A stretch of DNA of 64,000 bases, from positions 124,001 through 188,000 of the forward strand of contig JAJPKR010000027.1 in the NCBI GenBank assembly GCA_021323595.1, read 5' to 3'. The translations under genes were made by a program, and so were the position numbers. Each line of letters starts with the position of its first letter. Position 1 is the stretch's first letter. This document shows, in pieces, positions 15,467 to 25,050 of this stretch. This DNA comes from Terriglobia bacterium. GTDB taxonomy: Bacteria > Acidobacteriota > Terriglobia > Terriglobales > SCQP01. The notes beneath the pieces were generated by a model. That model worked only from the letters and a program-made list of their open reading frames with translations. It was not told the origin of the DNA and made no database searches.

Positions 15467-16138
15467 TCAGTGCCGCGGTCGCTGAGGTGGCGCAGGCGGA
15501 TTGCCCACGATGTGGTACTCGGGATGTAAGATCGTCGTCGCCGCCGGCGGGGTTGCCGCCGATGGATGGCCGAATGTCGCGCGCAAGAAGGCCACGATCT
15601 GCCAGCGCTCATCGGGCTCGAGATAATAGCGAAAAGCGTGCCAGGCGCTGACGATCGGCGGCGAGGTATCGATGCCGGGGCCGCTGGCGATGCCGTTGCT
15701 GATGCGATCGAAAAGGGCGGCGTCGGCAAGCGCGGGTACGCGCGCGTTCAAGTCCGGCGGGCGCGGGTCGTACTCCAAGCCCACCGGCGCGTCGCCGCGG
15801 CCGTTCATGGCGTGGCAGAACGAGCAGTTGTCGTGATAAAGCCGGCGGCCCAGCGCTAAGTTGGGCTTGGGCGGCGGCGGCACGAGAGTTCCGGGAGCCG
15901 CGACGGCCGCCGGATCGAAGCCGAATCCGTTGCTGGGGACGGTGCCGACCGGCAGCGGAATATGCGGGCCGTTGCGCGCGGAATAGACATCTTGAAACGA
16001 CATCTCGTCCTTAAAGAAGCCGACGCCTTGGTAGAGCCACCAGGAGACGAACGTGACCATCGCCAAGATGCCCCACCAGGCGACGCGGGTCAGGAGCGTG
16101 AGGTTGCGCTCTTGGTCGCTGAGATAACGGCGCGGCAC
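15467..16138 (-). CDS. actE: ACIII monohaem cytochrome c subunit (ActE-like)
   Basis: About 223 aa from GTG 16138, the first start after the upstream gene that leaves the membrane anchor intact; no good ribosome site is seen, so the start is tentative. One membrane helix (TRVAWWGILAMVTFVSWWLY) is followed by a periplasmic segment with a single haem site, YHDNCSFCHAMNGRGDAPVG, and a C-terminal helix DERWQIVAFLRATFG. In alternative complex III, ActE is the membrane-anchored monohaem cytochrome that passes electrons on to the oxidase. Here it comes after the ActF-like gene, whereas many clusters have E before F. It directly precedes ccoN. Confidence 0.8.
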   Translation of the reverse strand: MPRRYLSDQERNLTLLTRVAWWGILAMVTFVSWWLYQGVGFFKDEMSFQDVYSARNGPHIPLPVGTVPSNGFGFDPAAVAAPGTLVPPPPKPNLALGRRLYHDNCSFCHAMNGRGDAPVGLEYDPRPPDLNARVPALADAALFDRISNGIASGPGIDTSPPIVSAWHAFRYYLEPDERWQIVAFLRATFGHPSAATPPAATTILHPEYHIVGNPPAPPQRPRH

Positions 16139-16152
16139 GGCAAGTGCGGCGT

Positions 16153-17454
16153 TTAGTGGCGCGGCAGGCTGACCACTAATGCCTCCTCCATCAGAGGATC
16201 GCGCACCGGAAACAACGGTGCTCTCCGCATCAACCACAGGTAGATCAGGCCGTAGAGCCCGAGAAACAAGCAGCCGATTCCGGCCGACGTCAGCAGCGGC
16301 GGAAAACCGCGCTTCCAGATCGATGCACTGACGATCAAATTCCGTTCCAGCCAAATGCCGGCCAACGTGAAACCGGAGATCACCGCCAGCGTCGGGCCGC
16401 GGCGCTTGAAGGCGCGGCTGAGGCCGAACGCGAAGGGCAGAAAGAAGCCAAGGGTGAGCACGAACCAGGCGATGGTTTCCCACGGCTGCGTGCGCGAAAT
16501 CAGCAAAAGCAAGTGAATATCGTCTTGGCGATTGGCGAACCACAGCACCATGAACTGCGCCCAGAACAGGTAGGTCCAAAAGATGCAGAACGCAAAGAGC
16601 ATTTCGCCGATGTCGTGCAGCACGTCGCGATTGATGACGTCGCGGACATTCATGCGGTCGCGCCAAGCCGTGGCGAGGACGGCGACGAGGGCGAGACCGG
16701 CGTACCAGTTGGCGATCCAGAAGTACCAGTTGTAGATGTAGTCGTACCAGGTGGGGTCGAGCGACATGTTCAGGTCGAGGCCGAGGATGCCCCAAAAATA
16801 GGCGTAAGCCAAGATGATCAGCACCCACAGCCGCTTCAGGCTGCGCTCGGCACGCAATTGCTCTTCTTGGGCGCCGCGCCATTTCCGCGACAACCAACGC
16901 TGGAGCCAGGGCGCGCGCGCCCGCTCCTCAGGCGTGGCGGCCTCCAGCAGAACTCCGATATCGCGGCGGCGGTTCCAATACCAGTACCGGCAGCTCAGCC
17001 ACGCCATGAAGATCAAAATGCCGAGATCGCGGCCCAGCAGGAACCCGTGATCGAGCCACGGAGACTTGCCATAGGGGATGTGATCCCACCAGGGGTAGAT
17101 ATAGCGGTGTGCCAGCATCAGCGGGATGAACAGCAATACGCTCACCGGCAGCACCACCGAGAGCGCCTCCGCGAGCGGCTGCACCGGGCGTGCCCACCGG
17201 CCATTGCAGCCGCGGGTGACGGCGCTGAAGAGCACCCCGTCTTGCGCCAGCCCCGTGAAGAAGATGAACTCGGCCAGATACCCGGTCCACAGGCGCATGG
17301 GGTCGGCGATCAAGAGCCAGATGAAGGTGCCGACGCCGATGGCGAGCAGAATCCAGAGCGCGCGCGCCACCCAAGGCGCGGCCGAACCGGGAGCGCGCGT
17401 CAGCATGAGCGGCGTCCCTGGCGGCGCGATCGGCGGAGCGGGCGCGCCAATCAT
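16153..17454 (-). CDS. actF: ACIII NrfD/PsrC-like membrane subunit 2 (ActF)
   Basis: A 433-aa polytopic protein with about ten membrane helices. Landmarks: LAEFIFFTGLAQDGVLFSAV, HRYIYPWWDH, WYFWIANWYAGLALVAV, DIGEMLFAFCIFWTYLFWAQ and IWLERNLIVSASIW. This is the second NrfD-type quinol-interacting subunit of alternative complex III. The start is ATG 17454, overlapping the ActD stop as ATGA. A conserved His/Asp-rich loop (DVLHDIGEMLF) lies in the C-terminal half. It is distinct from ActC upstream, as expected for the two-subunit arrangement. Confidence 0.9.
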   Translation of the reverse strand: MIGAPAPPIAPPGTPLMLTRAPGSAAPWVARALWILLAIGVGTFIWLLIADPMRLWTGYLAEFIFFTGLAQDGVLFSAVTRGCNGRWARPVQPLAEALSVVLPVSVLLFIPLMLAHRYIYPWWDHIPYGKSPWLDHGFLLGRDLGILIFMAWLSCRYWYWNRRRDIGVLLEAATPEERARAPWLQRWLSRKWRGAQEEQLRAERSLKRLWVLIILAYAYFWGILGLDLNMSLDPTWYDYIYNWYFWIANWYAGLALVAVLATAWRDRMNVRDVINRDVLHDIGEMLFAFCIFWTYLFWAQFMVLWFANRQDDIHLLLLISRTQPWETIAWFVLTLGFFLPFAFGLSRAFKRRGPTLAVISGFTLAGIWLERNLIVSASIWKRGFPPLLTSAGIGCLFLGLYGLIYLWLMRRAPLFPVRDPLMEEALVVSLPRH

Positions 17455-18038
17455 GACGGCGGCTCCACGGACGGCGGCGCCAGGCGGCCGAGCCCGCGAT
17501 CCCAGACGGTTTCGATCTTTTCCGCGCCGGCGCGCGCCAGCAGTGCCCGTGCCAGCGCTTCTTCCCCGCGGCTGCAAGGAAAGAACAAGCCGAAGCGGTC
17601 CACGTTGAATTCCGGCCGATAGGCGGGATGCAGATACAAGTTCGGCAAACCCGAGAGGATCAAGAAACCGGCCATGCACAGAAACGAGGCGAGCAGGACC
17701 GTCCATTCGAAGATCACTTGAATGAACGGCGGCCACGAGACGATGGGCTTGCCGCCGACGACCATCGGCCAATTGCGCATGGTCCAAATGGTCAGCGCCA
17801 TGGCGGCGACGCCGCCGCCGATGCCGCCGAAGAGCGTCCAAAAGCGCACGCCGGATTTCTCGGTCCGAAAGCGCAGCGCGCGCAGCAGATCTTCGTCGCC
17901 GGCCGGCAGGAACGCCTCGTAGCGCAGGCCGGCGGCGTCGGCGAGAACGCTGGCTCCGCGCAGTTCCTCCTCGTTTTGGAAGCCGCCCACCACGCCGCGA
18001 TACGCCGGCGGCGGCATCGGCGGATTCGCTGGCGTCAT
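17451..18038 (-). CDS. actD: ACIII subunit ActD (DUF3341)
   Basis: 195 aa. The N-terminal soluble part (GVVGGFQNEEELRGASVLAD) and two helices (TLFGGIGGGVAAMALTIWTM and IQVIFEWTVLLASFLCMAGF) separated by WPMVVGGKPIVSWPPF are the DUF3341 pattern. The C-terminal part ends with FGLFFPCSRGEEALARALL. ActD is a structural membrane subunit with no cofactor and is always next to the NrfD-like subunits. It lies 28 bp after actC and overlaps actF by four bases. Confidence 0.92.
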   Translation of the reverse strand: MTPANPPMPPPAYRGVVGGFQNEEELRGASVLADAAGLRYEAFLPAGDEDLLRALRFRTEKSGVRFWTLFGGIGGGVAAMALTIWTMRNWPMVVGGKPIVSWPPFIQVIFEWTVLLASFLCMAGFLILSGLPNLYLHPAYRPEFNVDRFGLFFPCSRGEEALARALLARAGAEKIETVWDRGLGRLAPPSVEPPS

Positions 18039-18066
18039 CCGAAAATCTCCTGCCGCGAGCGCCGGA

Positions 18067-19479
<1,413 letters not shown>

Positions 19480-19480
19480 T

Positions 19481-22400
19481 TCAGACCTGGTTGAGAACGT
19501 ACTTGGTGCGCTTGAGATAGGTGATCGAGGGAAATGTATTCTCCTCGGCGAACCAGCGATAGCCGCGGTACTGATCGTGCAGCTTCGAGACGCGGCTTTC
19601 AGGGTCTCTGAGGTCGCCGAAGATGATGGCCTCGGTGGGGCACGTTTGCATGCACGCGGTCTGAATCTCGCCGTCGCGGATCGGGCGATTTTCGGCTTTG
19701 GCCGCCAACTCCGCCGTTTCGATGCGCTGCACGCAGTAGGTGCACTTCTCCATCACGCCCTTGGCGCGCACCGTGACCGCAGGGTTGAGCTGCTGGTCGA
19801 GGGGCTTGGGCCATTGCGGGGTGTACCAGTTGAAGCGGCGCACCTTGTAAATACAGTTGTTCGAGCAGTAGCGCGTGCCGACGCAGCGGTTGTAAACCTG
19901 AGCGTTCAATCCCTCCTCGGTGTGATAGGCGGCGAATACGGGGCAGACGTATTCGCAGGGGGCGTTGCCGCACTGCTGGCAGGGTATCGGCATGAAGCGG
20001 ATGTCGGGGTTCATGGCCGTGGAAGGATGCCAGGAGTCGCCGCCATAGGTCTCAATGCGCAGCCACGTCATTTCGCGATGACTCAGGCAACTGGAACGAC
20101 CCATGATTGGGATGTTGTTTTCCGCGTAGCAGGCGGTTTGGCAGGCGTTGCAACCGATGCAGCTCGACAGATCGATGGCCATGCCCCAGCGATGCACGGG
20201 GTGGGGGTGAAAGGCGTAAAAGGTCGCGCGTACTTCTTTTTCGCGCGCCGCCGGCGTATCGGCCTCGGCAAGGGTGGTGGCCAGCGCGATCTTCTTGTCC
20301 CGCTGCCAATGGATCAATTGCAAGTTCGCGAGGTCGCGATGCTTGCCCACATGCCGCGCTTGCACGCGCACGCCCAAGCGCCTCGGCCCGCCAGCCGGGG
20401 TCAGGCGCGGGGAGGCCAAGATCTCGACCGCCATGCCGCGGCCGCTCGCGAACATGCCGAAGTCGCGATGACCCTGGCCGAGCGGAATCGCCAGCGTGTC
20501 CGGGCGGATGTAGGGGTCGACATGCACGGGGAACTCGGCATGGCCGTAAGGCGAATCGAGGCGCAGGATGTCGCCCTCGGCGACTTGCAGCTTCCAGCCG
20601 GTGTCCGGATGGACCTGCACCCAGTTATCCCAGACGAGCTTCGAAAGTGGATCGGCGATCTCCTGCATCCAGGCACGATTGGCCTGGCGGCCATCGAAGA
20701 ACTGCACGGTGGGATAGGGCCAAAGCACGTACTCGCCATCCCCTTCGAGTTCCGCGACCAGCGGCCAGGAGGGGGGCGGGGCTGGCGCGGGCGCCGGCAG
20801 CACATACGGCAACGCCGCCGGCGTCCGCACCGGCATCGGCGGCGGCGGCGGAGCGCGGCGCTCGGTGTCGAGCGGCGGACCCATGCGCTCCGGCATGTCG
20901 AGGCCGGCGACCATTTCCGCCGCCGGCGCCTCCAAATGCACGCCGCGCATCAACAAATTTCGCCAGGCGTCGGCCTGCTCGGCGGCGGAGCCGGCCGGCG
21001 CCAGCCGCAATTGCCAGCGGCGGCGGAGATAGGCATCGAAGGTGCGCACCTCGGCGGGCGGCGCGAAGTCGTCGGGATTCGGCGCCGGCCCCATCGGGCT
21101 CTGCCTCCAATTGCTGCCGGGCGGCGCGGTTTCGGCATCGAGCGGCGGCGCGGGCGCAACTGCCAGCGGCGCCAGCAGCGCGCGCTGGCGCGCTGCGCCC
21201 GCCTGCGCCGCCAGCCAAAGCAAAACGTCGGCGGCCGGGCGGGTGTCGAAGACCGGGCGCATGGCCGGCTGCATGAGGCCGGTCACGCCCGCCCAAGGCT
21301 CGTAATCGCCCCAGGACTCCAGCGGATAGTGGTCGGGCAGGACCAAATGCGCGTGCTTGCTGGTTTCATCGGGCCACCAGCCGAAGCTCACGATGAAGGG
21401 GATGCGCGCCAGGGCCGCCTCGACGTTGGCCGCGCCGGGAAAGTCATAGGCGGGATTGGCGTGATGCAGAAACAGCAGCCGCACTTGACCCGCCTGGGCG
21501 CGCGCGAACATGGCGGCGACTTGCTCGTGGCGGGCCGCCGAACTCAGCGCGTGCGGCGCGCCCGGCAAGACGGTGACGCCGACGTTGCCCAGAAGTTCGT
21601 TGAGCGCATGACAGATCGCGTGAGCCGTGAGCGCGGCAGAGCTTTCGTTGGCCTGCCCCGGCCCGAGCACCAGCGACGGCCGGCGCTCCACCAGGCGCGC
21701 TGCCGCGCGCTCCACGACGTCGGCAGGCACGGCGGTGGCTTGCTCGAGCTGCGCCGCATCCAGGCCGGTGCCGGCAGGCAGACCCGGCGGCAGGCGCAGC
21801 GGGCGGCCCAAGCGCGCCGCCACGCGCTCGGCCACCGCTAAGGCGAGCAGCGCCTCTGCACCGGGGCGGGCGCCCCAGTTTTCGTCGGCATTGGCCCCGG
21901 TCAAATCCACGCGCGGGCCCACGGCGATGAAATAGGCCGGATCATGGGTGTGGCCATAGCTGTGGGTGAGCGCGAAGTCCACCGCGAACTGGACGTTCGA
22001 CACCCAGGCCGCGAGAAACTCGGCGCCGAATGACAAGATCATCCGGGCGCGGTCGAATCGGTAGCCGGGCACGATCGGCTGGCCATAAGCCCAGCGGCTG
22101 GCCTCCCGCAGCGCCTCGTAGCCGAAGGGCTCGTAATATAGCGGTGGCGGAAAGCCGAAAGCGGCGAGCCAGTCGCGGATCAGCCGGTCGAGCGAGCCCG
22201 TCTCCAGGCGGCCGAGCCAGACCGCGTCGGCGCCGCGGGCTTCGCCCTCCACGCGCGCGAGTTCGTCTTGCAGGCGGCCCAGCGCCGTCTTCCAACTCAC
22301 CTCCTCCAGCTGCCCCCGCCGGTTGCGCAGCAAGGGCGCTTGCCAGCGGTCGGGGCTGTAGAGCCCTTGCACGGAAGACTGGCCGCGCATGCAGAGCTTG

Positions 22401-22651
22401 CCGCGGTTGACCGGATGCTGCGGGTTGCCTTCGGGCTTGGTCGCCCGCCCTTCGTTGACGCGGATACGCATGCCGCAGCCCGCCGGGCATTCGCGGCAGA
22501 CGGTCGCGAAGTACTCCGGAACGCCCTCGATGTACCGCTGATCCGGCACCACCAAGGGCAAGATGTGGCCGGTCGTGCGGCAACCGGCAACGGCGCCGCC
22601 CGCCGCTGCGATGCCCGCCGCTTTCATGAAATCCCGCCGTTCCATCGCCAT
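19481..22651 (-). CDS. actB: ACIII iron-sulfur/molybdopterin-fold subunit (ActB)
   Basis: About 1056 aa from ATG 22651; a purine-rich stretch precedes it. It begins with a twin-arginine signal (MERRDFMKAAGIAAAGG), so the folded protein is exported. The N-terminal two thirds have the molybdopterin-oxidoreductase fold (CRECPAGCGMRIRV, then GKLCMRGQSSVQGLYSPDRW). In known ActB proteins this domain binds no Mo. The C-terminal third is a ferredoxin-type domain with four Cys groups: CIGCNACQTACYAENN, CQQCGNAPCEYVCPV, CVGTRYCSNNC and CTYCVQRIETAE plus CMQTCPTEA. These fit several cubane clusters linking quinol oxidation to ActA. The middle is Pro/Ala-rich, probably a linker. Confidence 0.94.
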   Translation of the reverse strand: MAMERRDFMKAAGIAAAGGAVAGCRTTGHILPLVVPDQRYIEGVPEYFATVCRECPAGCGMRIRVNEGRATKPEGNPQHPVNRGKLCMRGQSSVQGLYSPDRWQAPLLRNRRGQLEEVSWKTALGRLQDELARVEGEARGADAVWLGRLETGSLDRLIRDWLAAFGFPPPLYYEPFGYEALREASRWAYGQPIVPGYRFDRARMILSFGAEFLAAWVSNVQFAVDFALTHSYGHTHDPAYFIAVGPRVDLTGANADENWGARPGAEALLALAVAERVAARLGRPLRLPPGLPAGTGLDAAQLEQATAVPADVVERAAARLVERRPSLVLGPGQANESSAALTAHAICHALNELLGNVGVTVLPGAPHALSSAARHEQVAAMFARAQAGQVRLLFLHHANPAYDFPGAANVEAALARIPFIVSFGWWPDETSKHAHLVLPDHYPLESWGDYEPWAGVTGLMQPAMRPVFDTRPAADVLLWLAAQAGAARQRALLAPLAVAPAPPLDAETAPPGSNWRQSPMGPAPNPDDFAPPAEVRTFDAYLRRRWQLRLAPAGSAAEQADAWRNLLMRGVHLEAPAAEMVAGLDMPERMGPPLDTERRAPPPPPMPVRTPAALPYVLPAPAPAPPPSWPLVAELEGDGEYVLWPYPTVQFFDGRQANRAWMQEIADPLSKLVWDNWVQVHPDTGWKLQVAEGDILRLDSPYGHAEFPVHVDPYIRPDTLAIPLGQGHRDFGMFASGRGMAVEILASPRLTPAGGPRRLGVRVQARHVGKHRDLANLQLIHWQRDKKIALATTLAEADTPAAREKEVRATFYAFHPHPVHRWGMAIDLSSCIGCNACQTACYAENNIPIMGRSSCLSHREMTWLRIETYGGDSWHPSTAMNPDIRFMPIPCQQCGNAPCEYVCPVFAAYHTEEGLNAQVYNRCVGTRYCSNNCIYKVRRFNWYTPQWPKPLDQQLNPAVTVRAKGVMEKCTYCVQRIETAELAAKAENRPIRDGEIQTACMQTCPTEAIIFGDLRDPESRVSKLHDQYRGYRWFAEENTFPSITYLKRTKYVLNQV

Positions 22652-22662
22652 CGCTCCGCGCC

Positions 22663-23172
22663 TCAGTGATGACAGGCCTGAAAACAATCGGTGCGCGCGC
22701 CGTGATTACGGTGGCAGGTGATACAGGTGCCCATGTTGAAGTTCACGACCTCCGAGACCCGCTCCTCATGACCCACATCACCGTGACAGGTGCCGCATTG
22801 AATGCCCGCCAGGATGTGCGGCTGATGCGGAAAATGCACGTACTGCGGCACCCAAAACACCCGCACCCAGGGAATGGGCTTCTGCTCGCTCCAGTAGCGA
22901 TGCAGAATCTGCACCTGCGGATAGTAAGGAATGACCACCCGATGGCAGCCCATGCACTTCATGACCGCGGGCATTCCCGCGTAATCGCTCTTGGCTACGT
23001 CGGCATGGCAGAAGATGCAGGCGATGCCACGCTCGAAATGCACCCGATGGCTGAACGCGATGGGCTGTTTGGGGGCGCTGCGATAGGGGAGATCTTGGAA
23101 GTAAAAGATCCAGAGAAAAACGCCCAGTACCGCTGCGGTCAGCGCGAACAAATGCCGCAGCGAAAAAAACAT
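22663..23172 (-). CDS. actA: ACIII multihaem cytochrome c subunit (ActA)
   Basis: 169 aa with an uncleaved N-terminal anchor (LFALTAAVLGVFLWIFYF). Haem sites in order: CIFCH, CMGCH, CGTCH, CITCH and a final CFQACHH. ActA normally carries five haems; the fifth site here is CX3CH, not CX2CH, and I checked this codon by codon. Extra histidines (SHRVHFERG, VHFPHQPH) are likely axial ligands. Electrons from ActB pass through ActA to ActE or a soluble carrier. The actB start lies 11 bases beyond its stop. A 263-bp gap lies upstream, likely holding the promoter. Confidence 0.92.
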   Translation of the reverse strand: MFFSLRHLFALTAAVLGVFLWIFYFQDLPYRSAPKQPIAFSHRVHFERGIACIFCHADVAKSDYAGMPAVMKCMGCHRVVIPYYPQVQILHRYWSEQKPIPWVRVFWVPQYVHFPHQPHILAGIQCGTCHGDVGHEERVSEVVNFNMGTCITCHRNHGARTDCFQACHH

Positions 23173-23435
23173 GAAGGGTCCGCCCCGTTAATTAAATGCA
23201 GCCGTGGCCGGAGCTGGTTGCCTAATGGCGGGGTGGGGAAGCGCTGCGTCATCGGCGTGCCCGACGACCGAGTCGCGACGGCTCATGGCTCGCGGCCATC
23301 GCCGGTTGACGATCCCTGGCCGCCGGATTTGGTTTCGGCCGCCGCCCAATCCGTTTTTGAAGCTCGAATTCTTACCGCTTGCCGCCCGATCGCGATCTGC
23401 GGCGCACCGCACCGCCGCCGTGGCAGGCCGGCGCG
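23173..23435. other. gap upstream of actA
   Basis: This 263-bp stretch separates actA from a membrane-protein gene on the same strand. I see no gene, terminator or convincing promoter hexamer pair in it. Confidence 0.4.
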
Positions 23436-23957
23436 TCAGCGCGCTTCCGGCTCCTCGCGATAACCGGGGCCGCGCGGCCGCATCTCCGGCGCAGGGCGGC
23501 GCAAATACTCCTGCGTCCAGCGGGTGGCGCGCGGCACGCCCCAGCCAAGGTCCACGCCACGCGCCTCCGCTTCCAGCCATTGCGCGGGACTGGGCTTGAC
23601 GCGCCACAACACCAACGTCAAGAAGCATGCCGCGGGAAAGTAGAAGTAGCCATCCCAGCTAAACCACATCCACAAGCTGCGCCAAAGGATAAAGGCGACG
23701 CCGGCGATCTCGAGCGCGCGCACCGGCAGCGGGATCATGCGGGGCGCATAGGCCCAAGGCAAGCGATGTTGCCGCGCCCAAGCGATTTCGATCAACAATC
23801 CGGCGAGGACAAAGACGCTGGCGATGATCGGACTATAGAGCAAGAAGCGCATGCCGAGGTCGGGGGTGCCGGCGAAATGGCGCACCAGCGTGGCGGAGGC
23901 CCAGCTGCAATAAATCAGCGCCAAAAAAGCGTAGGCAAGGCGATGGTTCGGCTTCAC
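23436..23957 (-). CDS. four-helix membrane protein upstream of ACIII, unknown
   Basis: 173 aa from GTG 23957 (VKPNHRLAYAFLALIYCSW), chosen because the GTG overlaps the upstream stop as GTGA. Four membrane helices lie within the first 120 residues (YAFLALIYCSWASATLV, FLLYSPIIASVFVLAGLLIE, VRALEIAGVAFILWRSLWMW, FYFPAACFLTLVLWRV). A polar C-terminal tail begins PSPAQWLEAEARG. No cofactor motif is visible and I do not recognise the family. Its coupling to the tiny gene upstream and its position before actA suggest a role with the respiratory complex. Confidence 0.6.
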   Translation of the reverse strand: MKPNHRLAYAFLALIYCSWASATLVRHFAGTPDLGMRFLLYSPIIASVFVLAGLLIEIAWARQHRLPWAYAPRMIPLPVRALEIAGVAFILWRSLWMWFSWDGYFYFPAACFLTLVLWRVKPSPAQWLEAEARGVDLGWGVPRATRWTQEYLRRPAPEMRPRGPGYREEPEAR

Positions 23958-24112
23958 ACGCCGTCCTCGGGAAAGCGATAGTGTGCGATCCAATTCATGA
24001 TGGCCACGCAGATGGCGGTGACCAAGAAGGCGTGCACCAAGCCGCCAGGGCGGCGCTCAACGGCGTAAAGACCAACCCAAAGCGCCAAAAAAACGCCGCA
24101 GACGATCCACAT
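23954..24112 (-). CDS. tiny two-helix membrane protein
   Basis: 52 aa from ATG 24112: two hydrophobic segments (MWIVCGVFLALWVGLYAVE and LVHAFLVTAICVAIMNWIA) joined by RRPGG. The layout is that of the very small bacterial proteins annotated as lmo0937/DUF5670-like, which have a glycine-rich turn between two helices. Its stop overlaps the GTG of the next gene. Function unknown. Confidence 0.5.
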   Translation of the reverse strand: MWIVCGVFLALWVGLYAVERRPGGLVHAFLVTAICVAIMNWIAHYRFPEDGV

Positions 24113-24234
24113 CACCGCGGAATACACACAACAGCGATGCCGGCCGCGGAGGCGCTCGTTGCCTGAATGCCGGGATCGGAGCAGACCGGTAGCGGCGACC
24201 GCCCTGGGGCCGGAGAACGGAGCCCCGAGCGCCT

Positions 24235-25041
24235 CTACCTCATGTCCAGGGGCGCGGTCGCGGCTTGCACTTCCGCCAGTTCGCTCTGCACGATCGCGAG
24301 AAAACACTGCGCTACGCGCGGATCGAACTGCGTGCCGGCCGCCGCCTCCACCCGCCGCATCGCCTCTTGTACCGGCAACCCGGCGCGGTAGGGACGGTTC
24401 GAGACCATGGCGTCGAAGCTATCCACGACTGCGACGATCCGGGCACCCAGCGGAATCTCCTCCTCCGCGAGACGCGCGGGATACCCGGTACCGTCGTAGT
24501 TCTCGTGATGGTGCAGCACGAACAGACTCGTGCGCTCCATCCCGGGAAAATTGCGCAAGATGGTCCAGCCGTACTCGGAGTGCTTTTGGATGATGGCCCG
24601 CTCTTCGGGCGTGAGCGGGCCATCCTTGTTGAGGATGTGGTCGGGGACCCCGATCTTGCCGATGTCATGCAGCAAGGCGGCGACCTCCAGGTCCCGCCGC
24701 CACTCCTCTTCCAACGCCTCGTCCTGCTGCGCAAGGTGACCGGCGACGCGCACCGCCCATTCCGCCAGCCGTGTGCTGTGCAAGCCGGTGCCGAGATCTT
24801 TCAGGTCGAGCAGTTGATTGAAGGCGCAGATCACTGCCGTGTGCTGCGCCGCTAGGCGCTCTTCGAGCCGCTTCACGCGCAAGGCGGCCTGCGGCGCGGC
24901 CGCCTGCGTGTTGGAAGACGCCTCAAGCAACGCCGGCCCGCTCCGTTGCGAACCTCTCGACGCCGCGATGGTCGACGCGGCGCGGCGAATTCTGCGCGCG
25001 CACGCCGTGCCGGTCTGGGCGGTAGGGACCATGGCTATCAT
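24235..25041 (-). CDS. HD-GYP domain phosphodiesterase
   Basis: 268 aa. A short N-terminal region and a likely coiled coil (RVKRLEERLAAQHTAVICAF) precede an HD-GYP domain from about residue 75. Motifs: HSTRLAEWAVRVA, the HD pair in AALLHDIGKIGVPD, the lid KDGPLTPEE, LHHHENYDGTGYP containing GYP, and VVDSFDAMVSNRPYR. HD-GYP proteins hydrolyse cyclic di-GMP with a two- or three-metal centre, so this is probably active. No receiver or membrane sensor is attached. It lies ten bases after the subtilase gene on the same strand. Confidence 0.92.
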   Translation of the reverse strand: MIAMVPTAQTGTACARRIRRAASTIAASRGSQRSGPALLEASSNTQAAAPQAALRVKRLEERLAAQHTAVICAFNQLLDLKDLGTGLHSTRLAEWAVRVAGHLAQQDEALEEEWRRDLEVAALLHDIGKIGVPDHILNKDGPLTPEERAIIQKHSEYGWTILRNFPGMERTSLFVLHHHENYDGTGYPARLAEEEIPLGARIVAVVDSFDAMVSNRPYRAGLPVQEAMRRVEAAAGTQFDPRVAQCFLAIVQSELAEVQAATAPLDMR

Positions 25042-25050
25042 GTCCGGGGC

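Noticed and set aside
19577-21841. 754-codon open frame on the plus strand, antisense to actB
   Set aside because: Arg/Gly/His-rich composition with no domain; a by-product of high third-position GC opposite a clear gene.
19481-22651. Formate dehydrogenase or nitrate reductase
   Set aside because: The molybdopterin fold is in an act-type neighbourhood with ActA, ActC, ActD and ActF; this is ACIII ActB, which carries no Mo in known examples.
24113-24234. Possible tRNA-like GC stems upstream of the small membrane genes
   Set aside because: No T-loop or anticodon arm could be drawn; no tRNA was found anywhere in the window.
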